A stretch of DNA of 22,170 bases, from assembly GCA_030039695.1 (NCBI GenBank), contig JASHVB010000311.1, forward strand, positions 1-22,170, in the 5' to 3' direction. The position numbers and the translations under genes are program-made. The DNA comes from Acetobacteraceae bacterium. GTDB taxonomy: Bacteria > Pseudomonadota > Alphaproteobacteria > Acetobacterales > Acetobacteraceae. Shown here one piece after another: positions 16,592-22,170 of the stretch. The notes beneath the pieces are model-generated. The model made no database searches, had not been told where the DNA came from, and saw nothing but the letters and a program-made list of their open reading frames with translations. Position 1 is the first letter of the stretch. Each line of letters starts with the position of its first letter.

Positions 16592-16677
16592 ACTGCGAGC
16601 CAACGTGCTGATGCACGCATCGCTGCATTGCGGGTTGTGCCAGTGACCAATGCCTCGTTGGGCTGTAACCCGTTGCC

Positions 16678-17736
16678 ATGCTCTCCTCGTTCGCATTCGT
16701 AGCGTTGATTCGGGCCGCGGCTGCGGCGGCTGTCGTCGTGTCGGCCTCGGTCCTGGCTGAAGCCGCGGGTCCGTTCTGGGGTGGGCTAATCGTCAGCCTG
16801 CCAATATCCGCCGGCCCGGCCTATGCCATGCTGGGCCTGCAACACGACGCCAACTTCATCGCCGCGAGCGCACTCGGCAGCCTAGCAGCCAACGCCGTCA
16901 GCATTCTTTACATGCTGGCGATCATTCTTCTCGCGCCGCGGCTGCGCTGGCCGATTACCTTGGTCAGTGCACTCGCGCTCTGGTTCGCCGTGGCGTGGCT
17001 GATACGCCAGACGAACTGGACTCTCAGCGGCGTCTGCCTGTTGAACATCGCCGTGTTCGCTGTCGCCTTGCTGGTGACCAGACGCGTCCAACCGTCCGGC
17101 GCCATTGTTAAATCCGGCCGTAGACCATGGTTCGACCTGCCAATGCGGGCGCTGCTGGTCGGCAGCCTCACCGCAACAGTGGTGACGTCAAGCCGGTGGC
17201 TCGGCCCGTCGCTGACCGGCATGGCAGCGGTGTTCCCCATCGCCATGACCGGTCTGGCGCTGATCGTTCTGCCGCAACTGGGGGGCATCGCCTCAGCGGT
17301 CTTGTTCGCCAGCGCGCTGCGCGCCATGCCGGGCTTTGCGCTTGCACTGCTTGTGTTGCACCTCACCGCCGATCACCTCGGCACGTGGCTAGGTCTGCTG
17401 GCGGCGATCCTAGCACAACTGGCCTACTCCGCGGTCCTACTGTTGGCATACTGGCGCAGAGCCGCCCTCCGGGCTGCAGCGTGGCAGCACGTTCGCGTGG
17501 CCACGGGTGGCCCGGTACGATGGCCCCGAAGTCCTGCGCAACTCATGGCCGGTCCGATGGCGTTTGCCGTTGATCAGCGGTCGAAAGCGCCCGTCGAACG
17601 GAGGGCAGAACAAACAACCAAAGGCGCGGATCAGTTCGGCGATACCGTATCGCACGACGGCAAGGCGCGAGCTTCTCTCACCAGACACCATCTGTCACCG
17701 ACACGAGACGATCGTACAACCTGCGGCCGGGCATGA
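16678..17736 (+). CDS. Polytopic inner-membrane protein of unknown function with odd C-terminal tail
   Basis: 352 residues. Residues 1 to about 262 form roughly nine hydrophobic segments (for example ALWFAVAWLI, LLNIAVFAVALLV, LGLLAAILAQLAYSAVLLLA), consistent with an inner-membrane protein. An internal repeat is suggested by similar GPFWGGLIVSLPIS and GPSLTGMAAVFPIAM segments near residues 31 and 178, as in two-fold transporters. I do not recognise the family with confidence. The last 85-90 residues are hydrophilic, basic and unlike the rest, and their DNA overlaps copy A of the 45-bp repeat read in another frame. The natural stop may have been lost, or the tail may be read into a non-coding repeat. 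The ATG at 16678 lacks a clear Shine-Dalgarno. Confidence 0.65.
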   Translation: MLSSFAFVALIRAAAAAAVVVSASVLAEAAGPFWGGLIVSLPISAGPAYAMLGLQHDANFIAASALGSLAANAVSILYMLAIILLAPRLRWPITLVSALALWFAVAWLIRQTNWTLSGVCLLNIAVFAVALLVTRRVQPSGAIVKSGRRPWFDLPMRALLVGSLTATVVTSSRWLGPSLTGMAAVFPIAMTGLALIVLPQLGGIASAVLFASALRAMPGFALALLVLHLTADHLGTWLGLLAAILAQLAYSAVLLLAYWRRAALRAAAWQHVRVATGGPVRWPRSPAQLMAGPMAFAVDQRSKAPVERRAEQTTKGADQFGDTVSHDGKARASLTRHHLSPTRDDRTTCGRA

Positions 17737-17743
17737 TGCCGGC
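17699..17743 (+). repeat. Diverged 45-bp direct repeat, copy A
   Basis: 35 of 45 bases match copy B at 19134-19178. Read in the shared frame, both give RHETI(V/M)QPAAG(H/Y)(D/E)AG, and seven of the ten differences are synonymous third-position changes. Copy A lies at the 3' end of the membrane-protein ORF, in a different frame from it, and contains a short hairpin (GCCGG/CCGGC). Confidence 0.6.
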
Positions 17744-18467
17744 GCTAAAGCAAAAAAATCATTACGGAATCTGTGCTGTCCCAGCCCGTCCTGGGGCAGC
17801 CATTTTCGCGGCGCAGGTTGCGGGCGCGGCGGCGAGGGAGATGCCGTTGGCGGTCACAAGTTGCCGGCGAGGCGCAGACAGCCGTCGGCTACTTCGGGTG
17901 TGCAAAGTAGAACGCAGTGCCAGCTGTCACTACCGAATCGAGGGGGCCTGCGCAGTAATTGCAAGTCCACGCCCAGACGCCCACCATGTCCGCCCCTGGC
18001 TATGATGGCCGCCGACCTTGGCGACCGGCGCGCGCCACGGGAGGTGCAGCCGTGACCCCGGACATCATCACTCGCCCAACCCGCGCGCCAGCAAGGGGAG
18101 ACACGTTCCTCGAAGGGCCGCGGGGCGCCAACACACTCCATAGCCTCGCATCGCCGGGATGCCCGGCGCGGGACCGCGAGCAGCAGCACGCCCAGGCGCT
18201 TCTGGCGCAGATCGCCGCGGGCGTCGGAGCGGGCAGCGCTGGAGCCAGTGCACTGCGCCAGGTGGCTGAGGGGCAACCGCCGCCGGTCAGTCGACACCCC
18301 GCCCGCCGCGGTACTTCGTTACCGCTGTGCCGACCGAGAACGCGCATCTCTGCCAATCAACTCGGGCCGCCCGCAATACCGCGGCCCTTTTTTATTGGTC
18401 GACGCGTCGATCCGGTAGCGGTATCGCGCCTGCGCCGCATCGGCCTACCGCGGCGACAACCGAAGCG
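17737..18467. other. Gene-poor stretch with one terminator
   Basis: About 730 bp with no recognisable gene. A GTG at 18052 has a good GGGAGG site seven bases upstream, and its frame stays open through the terminator to 18540. The protein (AQALLAQIAAGVGAGSAGAS and similar) matches nothing I know; it may be a decayed small gene ending near 18360. Confidence 0.4.
18364..18393 (+). terminator. Intrinsic terminator
   Basis: GGGCCGC (18364-18370) pairs with GCGGCCC (18381-18387), followed by six T. It points to a transcript on the plus strand ending here, probably from the unrecognised small ORF starting at 18052. Confidence 0.75.
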
Positions 18468-18719
18468 TCACTCTGGCCCGCCGCCTTCTGGCGGCGGAGC
18501 GCCCTTCGTTGGTGGGGAGGTGACGTCCCTTCGCTGCTGACGCTCCGGCATCTCCAGCTCGGGCATATCGGCCTTGGCCATCGCCTCAAGGCGCCTCAGC
18601 CGCACCAGCGCAGCTTGTTCCGTCGTGTACATGGTCCGCAGGAGCCAGCGGCGGCCGTTCATCGCCGTGGTCTCAATTCGATAGGCGTCGCCGCGGAGCA
18701 CGATCCTGTGCGTTGCCAT
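18468..18719 (-). CDS. Hypothetical small protein, 83 residues
   Basis: An ATG at 18719 opens a frame with strongly GC-rich third positions, typical of coding DNA here. The protein has a plausible folded part (MATHRIVLRGDAYRIETTAM, then YTTEQAALVRLRRLEAMAKA) and a Pro/Gly/charged tail (PPTKGAPPPEGGGPE) whose codons include an 8-bp inverted repeat, CCGCCGCC/GGCGGCGG (18479-18498). I recognise no family. No Shine-Dalgarno precedes the ATG; a CATAAT box about ten bases upstream would fit a leaderless transcript. The frame is open further upstream to 19031, but that part overlaps the 50-residue ORF and a terminator. A short phage-type or accessory protein is the best guess. Confidence 0.5.
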   Translation of the reverse strand: MATHRIVLRGDAYRIETTAMNGRRWLLRTMYTTEQAALVRLRRLEAMAKADMPELEMPERQQRRDVTSPPTKGAPPPEGGGPE

Positions 18720-18816
18720 TGTAGGATTATGGCAAATGCCGGGACGCGGTCCAGTGAACTTTCCGGGCGCACGGGCGTGAATGACAACATGCAGTTGACG
18801 GTAGGAGACACCACCC

Positions 18817-18969
18817 GTGTCCAAGCGCAATCCCATCGTGCGGGCGTCGCACACACCGCTGTTCGGCACGCGGCGCGTGCCGACGAAGACTGAGAAGTTA
18901 CGCAAGCTGGCAACGAAGCATCGCGGGCGTGCAGAAGCGCCTGGGGTGATCGCCGAACGGATGAATTGA
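18817..18969 (+). CDS. Hypothetical small basic protein, 50 residues
   Basis: This frame starts at a GTG preceded by GTAGGAG nine bases upstream, and ends 69 bp before a textbook terminator, so start, stop and terminator form a complete small transcription unit. The product is rich in Lys and Arg (MSKRNPIVRASHTPLFGTRR, then VPTKTEKLRKLATKHRGRAE) and could bind nucleic acid. I recognise no family. The look is that of small prophage or plasmid genes, but nothing beside it proves a phage origin. Confidence 0.5.
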   Translation: MSKRNPIVRASHTPLFGTRRVPTKTEKLRKLATKHRGRAEAPGVIAERMN

Positions 18970-19038
18970 CACCTCGCAAGCCAAGGCGCTGCCTGGCGGG
19001 GCGCGAACCAACCGCGCACTATTCTTGCCACTCAACTC

Positions 19039-19061
19039 GGCCGCCTTCGGGCGGCCTTTTT
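19039..19061 (+). terminator. Strong intrinsic terminator
   Basis: GGCCGCC (19039-19045), the stable TTCG loop, GGCGGCC (19050-19056), then TTTTT. It ends the transcript of the 50-residue ORF. Confidence 0.85.
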
Positions 19062-19133
19062 GTTGCTATCTTTGTGGGGCAACTGTCCTTCGGGACGGTC
19101 GGCGGGTCAACGGGGAAAGGCCATACGGCTGAT

Positions 19134-19178
19134 CGGCATGAAACGATCATGCAACCCGCAGCCGGGTATGAGGCGGGC
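19134..19178 (+). repeat. Diverged 45-bp direct repeat, copy B
   Basis: Matches copy A (17699-17743) at 35 of 45 bases, 1,435 bp apart in the same orientation. In the shared frame it reads RHETIMQPAAGYEAG and stops three codons later (TAG 19185-19187). The frame could start at GTG 19074, giving a 37-residue peptide. A hairpin, GCGGGC/GCCCGC, covers the stop. Confidence 0.6.
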
Positions 19179-19213
19179 GTATCTTAGCCCGCTATTCTAG
19201 GAGCCTCCGATTG

Positions 19214-19594
19214 ATGGGTAAACTTACAAAGCGGAGACAGGAGCAACCACCAAGATTCGGTGGTTGCTTCGTTTGGCGACCTCGGCATCTGGTTGCCGCA
19301 GTGCTGGCGCTGGGGATGCTCGGTGGGGCTGCGCACGCTCGGGACGACTCCAAAATTCCCTGTGCGGACGTGACCGCAAACCACATCAAGGCGTGGGACG
19401 AGGGCGACACGCGTGAGTCCCGCACGGCGCAGATGGTGGACGAGATGACCACTGGCTGGATGGTGGGCTGGGCGGACGCCAAGGGATACCCCGGCACGGA
19501 CGGGCCATTCGCGGACAACGTGCTGGCCGTATGCCGCGCCTATCCGCTGCTGCCTCTTGGGGGTGCCGTGCGCATGGTCATCGGGAGGAACTGA
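19214..19594 (+). CDS. Small exported protein, possibly HdeA- or Rap1a/Tai-like
   Basis: 126 residues from ATG 19214, with AGGAG ten bases upstream. A basic N-terminus and a hydrophobic core (HLVAAVLALGMLGGAAHA) form a likely Sec signal with cleavage after AHA. The mature part has two Cys that could form a disulfide (KIPCADVT and VLAVCRAYPLLPL) and MTTGWMVGWADAKGYPG between them, a spacing reminiscent of HdeA acid-stress chaperones or Rap1a/Tai immunity proteins. The likeness is weak and the family is not certain. A periplasmic location is inferred. A perfect 9-bp hairpin (GCAACCACC/GGTGGTTGC, 19243-19267) lies within codons 10-18, which could restrain translation. Confidence 0.6.
   Translation: MGKLTKRRQEQPPRFGGCFVWRPRHLVAAVLALGMLGGAAHARDDSKIPCADVTANHIKAWDEGDTRESRTAQMVDEMTTGWMVGWADAKGYPGTDGPFADNVLAVCRAYPLLPLGGAVRMVIGRN
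19243..19267 (+). promoter_or_regulatory. Perfect 9-bp hairpin in the 5' coding end of the small exported protein
   Basis: GCAACCACC (19243-19251) and GGTGGTTGC (19259-19267) pair fully around a seven-base loop. No T-run follows, so a translational or RNA-stability role is more likely than termination. Confidence 0.5.
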
Positions 19595-19595
19595 C

Positions 19596-19637
19596 ATGAC
19601 CGTCTACCAGCAACCCAGCAGCCAGGCGCCGGTTTGA
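19596..19637 (+). CDS. 13-residue mini-ORF with a strong ribosome-binding site
   Basis: ATG 19596 follows GGGAGGA by seven bases and starts two bases after the previous stop. It reads MTVYQQPSSQAPV and then TGA. Past the TGA the frame stays open for 27 codons (AYTAIIQIRTWADPGAG and onward) to a TGA just past the TTTTT at 19690-19694. It may be a leader peptide or the broken remains of a 40-residue protein. Confidence 0.35.
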   Translation: MTVYQQPSSQAPV

Positions 19638-20047
19638 GCCTACACGGCGATCATCCAGATCCGCACGTGGGCCGATCCGGGCGCTGGCCTTTTTGTATTT
19701 CTCATGTGCGGCGAGTGAACGACGCGAGTGTTTGTTCCTGTGTCAAAACTCAAACAGAATATTGATAAACGATAGGAACGAACCTGCCTAAGGTTTTGAG
19801 TGATTTGGCTGCCGCTCTGATCGCCACGCCGGCAATGACGCAATGGAGGTATCAGCCACCGCAGCAGTTCAGCGCTGTGCCGAACATTTTCGGGAATCCT
19901 GGAGCCGGTACGACGAGGTACGGCCCGAATGGCAAGCAATCCCACAACCGGACGTTCGCCGGCTGTGGATCTGAATCGTCCCCATCACGATTTAGCTGAA
20001 TGTATGCTCTGCGCCGACACACAAGGGCTGTACCGAAATGAGCCTGA
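19638..20047. other. Gene-free gap with AT-rich inverted repeats
   Basis: 410 bp with no convincing gene. A short frame at 19796-19999 (67 codons) has no family likeness. The notable feature is the AT-rich site at 19730-19799. Confidence 0.5.
19730..19799. promoter_or_regulatory. AT-rich island with two interleaved inverted repeats
   Basis: Arms GTTTGTTCCT (19730-19739) and AGGAACGAAC (19774-19783) match at 9 of 10 positions. A second pair, TCAAAAC (19743-19749) and GTTTTGA (19793-19799), is perfect. The stretch between is far richer in A and T than its surroundings. It could be a promoter-operator or a recombination or attachment site. Confidence 0.4.
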
Positions 20048-22170
20048 TTAGGCCGGAAGTTCGTCCAAGAACGCTTTCGCGGCACGCAAATCGGGTGTCT
20101 GGAAGCCCTCGGTGAAGCGATTGTAGACCTGGGCCAGAACCTGCCTCGCCTCGTCGCCACGACCATGCTTCGCGCGCACGCGTGCGAGGCTGAGGGCGGC
20201 GCGTAGCTCCCAGAGCAGCGCTTCCTGTCGTCGCGCAACGCCTAGCGCCTCTTGGAAAGCTTCTTCCGCCGCTGTGACCGCTTGGCGCCGCAACCGAATT
20301 TCCCCTTTGATGCGCAGTAGCTCGGCGAAGAACAGGTCGTGACCGTGTTCACCCTGTACCGCGTCATCCAATCCCTCTTGCACGGCGATGAGCGCCTCGT
20401 CGATTTGGCCAAGCCCGGCAAGCCCCGTCGCGAGAGCAGCCTTGAACTCGGGGTACGAGATACGCCAACCGGTTCGGTGACAGGCGTTGAACCCATCGTT
20501 CAATACGGCCACGCCTTGTGTGAATTCGCCCTGCTCGATCATCAGCTTTCCGGAGAGCAAACGCCCCGCGGTCTGCCAGAACGGCGCTTTGATGCGTGTC
20601 GCGGCCTCGATCAGGCGTGCGATGCTTTGCTCGGCGGCCGCGAAGTCGCCGGTCGTGGGCATGATATGGCAGACACCGTAATACAGCACACGGCACAGCG
20701 GGAACGGAAGGTCCGTGGCCGGCAACTCGTCAAGGCTTGCCTGAGCCTCGAGCCTCGCCTGGTCGACGAAACCTCGGAACCAGAGCGCCCGCGATAGAAA
20801 CGCGCGCGCGCTTGCCTGATTCTCGAGCCTCGCCTGATCGATGAATCCCCGCAACCAGAGCGCCTGTGATCGAAATGCGCCAGCCACCCGAGGATTCGCC
20901 AGCGGACTTCCGGACCATCGCGATTGATCCGGCAGCGAACGGTCAACGTTCAGGTACCTTTGCAGGAATCCTTGCGCCTCCCGCGGCCTGCCGACCATAA
21001 CCAATGCACAACCCATCAGCCCCTCGGCATTGCGACTGAGTACTGCGTCACCAATGCGGTCCGTCACCCGCAAAAGCCGCTCGGCCGCCACGCGCGTCCT
21101 GTCGTGCTCGGCGCTAAAGCTGTGAAAAGTGATAATGCCCACCAGGGCCCGCTCCTGAGCATAGAGATCATCGAGGGCTTCCGCGGTGTCGAGAGCCTTG
21201 GTCAACAGATCGAGTGGTTGCCGCGCGCCACACGTTGTATCGAACTTGGAAGTACTCACATCGAGCCGCAACCAAACCGCACAGCCGGCCGCTAGGTCGA
21301 CGCCGATAGCCGTACCTCCGCCAGCGGAGAAGCACCAGTCGAGCGCGGACCGAACGTTATCGATTTCTCGGTTCCGGCCCATCCGCTCGTCCGCGGAAAT
21401 GCTTGCACTGGAGCCCAACATTGACCGTGAAAAGAGATCTCGAAAATACGTCGCGTGGCGAAGCGCCGCCCCGTCGTGTTCGCCATGCTCAGCGAGCTTC
21501 TCCAGCGCGTAGGCGCGAATCGTCTCCAACAGGTACCAACGCGTATCCGTATCTCGGTCCAGGATGACCAGGGACTTTGTGACGAGGTTGGCGATGCCCT
21601 CCCTGACGAAGGACGGGTCGGCGGCGCTATCGTTCATCACGGCGGCGGCCGCACCGATGGTGAGGCCGCCGGAGAATATGGCCAGGTGGCGTAGCAAACG
21701 CTGCTCGGCTTCGGACAGGAGCTCATAGCTCCAATCGAGTACGCCTCGCAGGGTCCGGTGCCGCGGCAAGGCTGTGCGGCGTCCGCGTGTCAACAGTAGA
21801 AAACGATCCTGTAAACCGGCGGCCACAGGTTGTATTCCAAGCGTGGCGGCGTGCGCCGCCGCGAATTCGATGGCCAGCGGTATGCCATCGAGGTGTCGGC
21901 AGATCGCGCCAATGCTCGGGAGTTCGCTCGCAAGCGGCGAGAAAGCCGCGTCCGACGCCTTGGTCCGGGTGATAAACAGCTCGACCGCGCTGCTATTCAA
22001 GATGTGCTCTGCTTCGTCCTGCCCAGGAGCGGGAACTTCCAGCGGCGGAACACGATAAACGTGCTCACCTTGGATCCTGAGGGTTTCTCGGCTCGTCGCG
22101 ATGATCGTGGTGTGCGGGCAGTGCGCCAGCAGCGTTTCGGCGAGGGTCGCTACCGCCCCGATCAAGTGCT
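20048..22170 (-). CDS. STAND/NB-ARC-type ATPase regulator with TPR-like C-terminus (5' end cut by window edge)
   Basis: About 707 codons are visible; the frame runs off the right edge, since HLIGAVATLAE continues the family's CEHL segment upstream. Landmarks are TIIATSRETLRIQGEHVYRV (nucleotide-sensing strand), ICRHLDGIPLAIEFAAA (the GxPLA helix), LDWSYELLSEAEQRLLRHLA then IFSGGLTIGAAAAV, and WYLLETIRAYALEKLAEHGE. The remaining 450 or so residues are helical TPR-like repeats. This matches the COG3903-type predicted ATPases that normally carry an N-terminal winged helix or cyclase domain, lost here with the P-loop beyond the edge. They are thought to act as ATP-gated transcription regulators. 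One repeat is duplicated (see 20735-20884). The TAA is at 20048-20050. Confidence 0.85.
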   Translation of the reverse strand, partial: HLIGAVATLAETLLAHCPHTTIIATSRETLRIQGEHVYRVPPLEVPAPGQDEAEHILNSSAVELFITRTKASDAAFSPLASELPSIGAICRHLDGIPLAIEFAAAHAATLGIQPVAAGLQDRFLLLTRGRRTALPRHRTLRGVLDWSYELLSEAEQRLLRHLAIFSGGLTIGAAAAVMNDSAADPSFVREGIANLVTKSLVILDRDTDTRWYLLETIRAYALEKLAEHGEHDGAALRHATYFRDLFSRSMLGSSASISADERMGRNREIDNVRSALDWCFSAGGGTAIGVDLAAGCAVWLRLDVSTSKFDTTCGARQPLDLLTKALDTAEALDDLYAQERALVGIITFHSFSAEHDRTRVAAERLLRVTDRIGDAVLSRNAEGLMGCALVMVGRPREAQGFLQRYLNVDRSLPDQSRWSGSPLANPRVAGAFRSQALWLRGFIDQARLENQASARAFLSRALWFRGFVDQARLEAQASLDELPATDLPFPLCRVLYYGVCHIMPTTGDFAAAEQSIARLIEAATRIKAPFWQTAGRLLSGKLMIEQGEFTQGVAVLNDGFNACHRTGWRISYPEFKAALATGLAGLGQIDEALIAVQEGLDDAVQGEHGHDLFFAELLRIKGEIRLRRQAVTAAEEAFQEALGVARRQEALLWELRAALSLARVRAKHGRGDEARQVLAQVYNRFTEGFQTPDLRAAKAFLDELPA
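20735..20884 (-). repeat. 75-bp tandem duplication inside the ATPase regulator gene
   Basis: Two adjacent 75-bp units (20735-20809 and 20810-20884) match at about 84% over their first 70 bases and keep frame. In protein, RSQALWLRGFIDQARLENQA is followed by LSRALWFRGFVDQARLEAQA. It adds one 25-residue unit to the TPR-like region. Confidence 0.75.

Noticed and set aside
17507..18055. 182-codon plus-strand frame containing the repeat-A peptide
   Set aside because: Apart from the 15-residue repeat it has no coding-like character and overlaps the membrane-protein gene; the repeat is reported separately.
19671..19694. Terminator before the TTTTT at 19690-19694
   Set aside because: The possible stem is only about four pairs (GGCC/GGCC) with a long loop, too weak to call.
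20735..20884. Short repeat array as possible CRISPR
   Set aside because: Only two adjacent units without spacers, in frame inside a coding gene; it is a protein repeat duplication.

Overview
The window reads as chromosomal DNA of a GC-rich alphaproteobacterium. Acetobacteraceae or a related Rhodospirillales lineage is my best guess, from codon choice and gene style only; no rRNA or tRNA gene is present to confirm it. The one clear housekeeping gene is purH. The rest is accessory metabolism, regulators and a gene-poor patch with terminators and mini-ORFs.

Layout. 1-2394: a LysR regulator (cut by the left edge) diverges from a GNAT acetyltransferase and an MFS transporter whose start and stop overlap (ATGA). 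2590-6937: a Cys-type Ntn hydrolase faces away from an RraA/HMG-aldolase-like gene that is tightly coupled to a Baeyer-Villiger-type flavin monooxygenase; a PhyH-type Fe(II)/2-oxoglutarate dioxygenase converges on them. 7470-8984: a single-domain cupin, then a class II ketose-bisphosphate aldolase with all its metal ligands but an in-frame amber codon at codon 120. 9316-12441: a LysR regulator followed by a large AtuA-family protein with a C-terminal DUF4387 domain.

12442-12959 holds no gene but carries a hairpin and a roughly 146-bp element with imperfect terminal inverted repeats. 12960-16591: purH, an NTF2/SnoaL-like protein and a NUDIX hydrolase on the minus strand, and a divergent GFA/CENP-V-fold protein. 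16678-17736: a polytopic membrane protein with an odd hydrophilic tail. 17737-20047 is gene-poor: small ORFs, two good intrinsic terminators, a small exported protein, an AT-rich inverted-repeat site and a diverged 45-bp repeat whose two copies differ mostly at third codon positions. 20048 to the right edge: most of a STAND/NB-ARC-type ATPase regulator with TPR-like repeats, one of which has been tandemly duplicated.

Functionally, the 2.6-12.4 kb part looks like a loose collection of catabolic enzymes for carbonyl, terpenoid or acyl compounds (monooxygenase, aldolases, dioxygenase, AtuA family) with local LysR control. I see no complete pathway. The strongest leads are the amber-interrupted aldolase, the AtuA-DUF4387 fusion and the conserved short repeat. 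I did not find a CRISPR array, an intact insertion sequence or a recognisable complete defence system.
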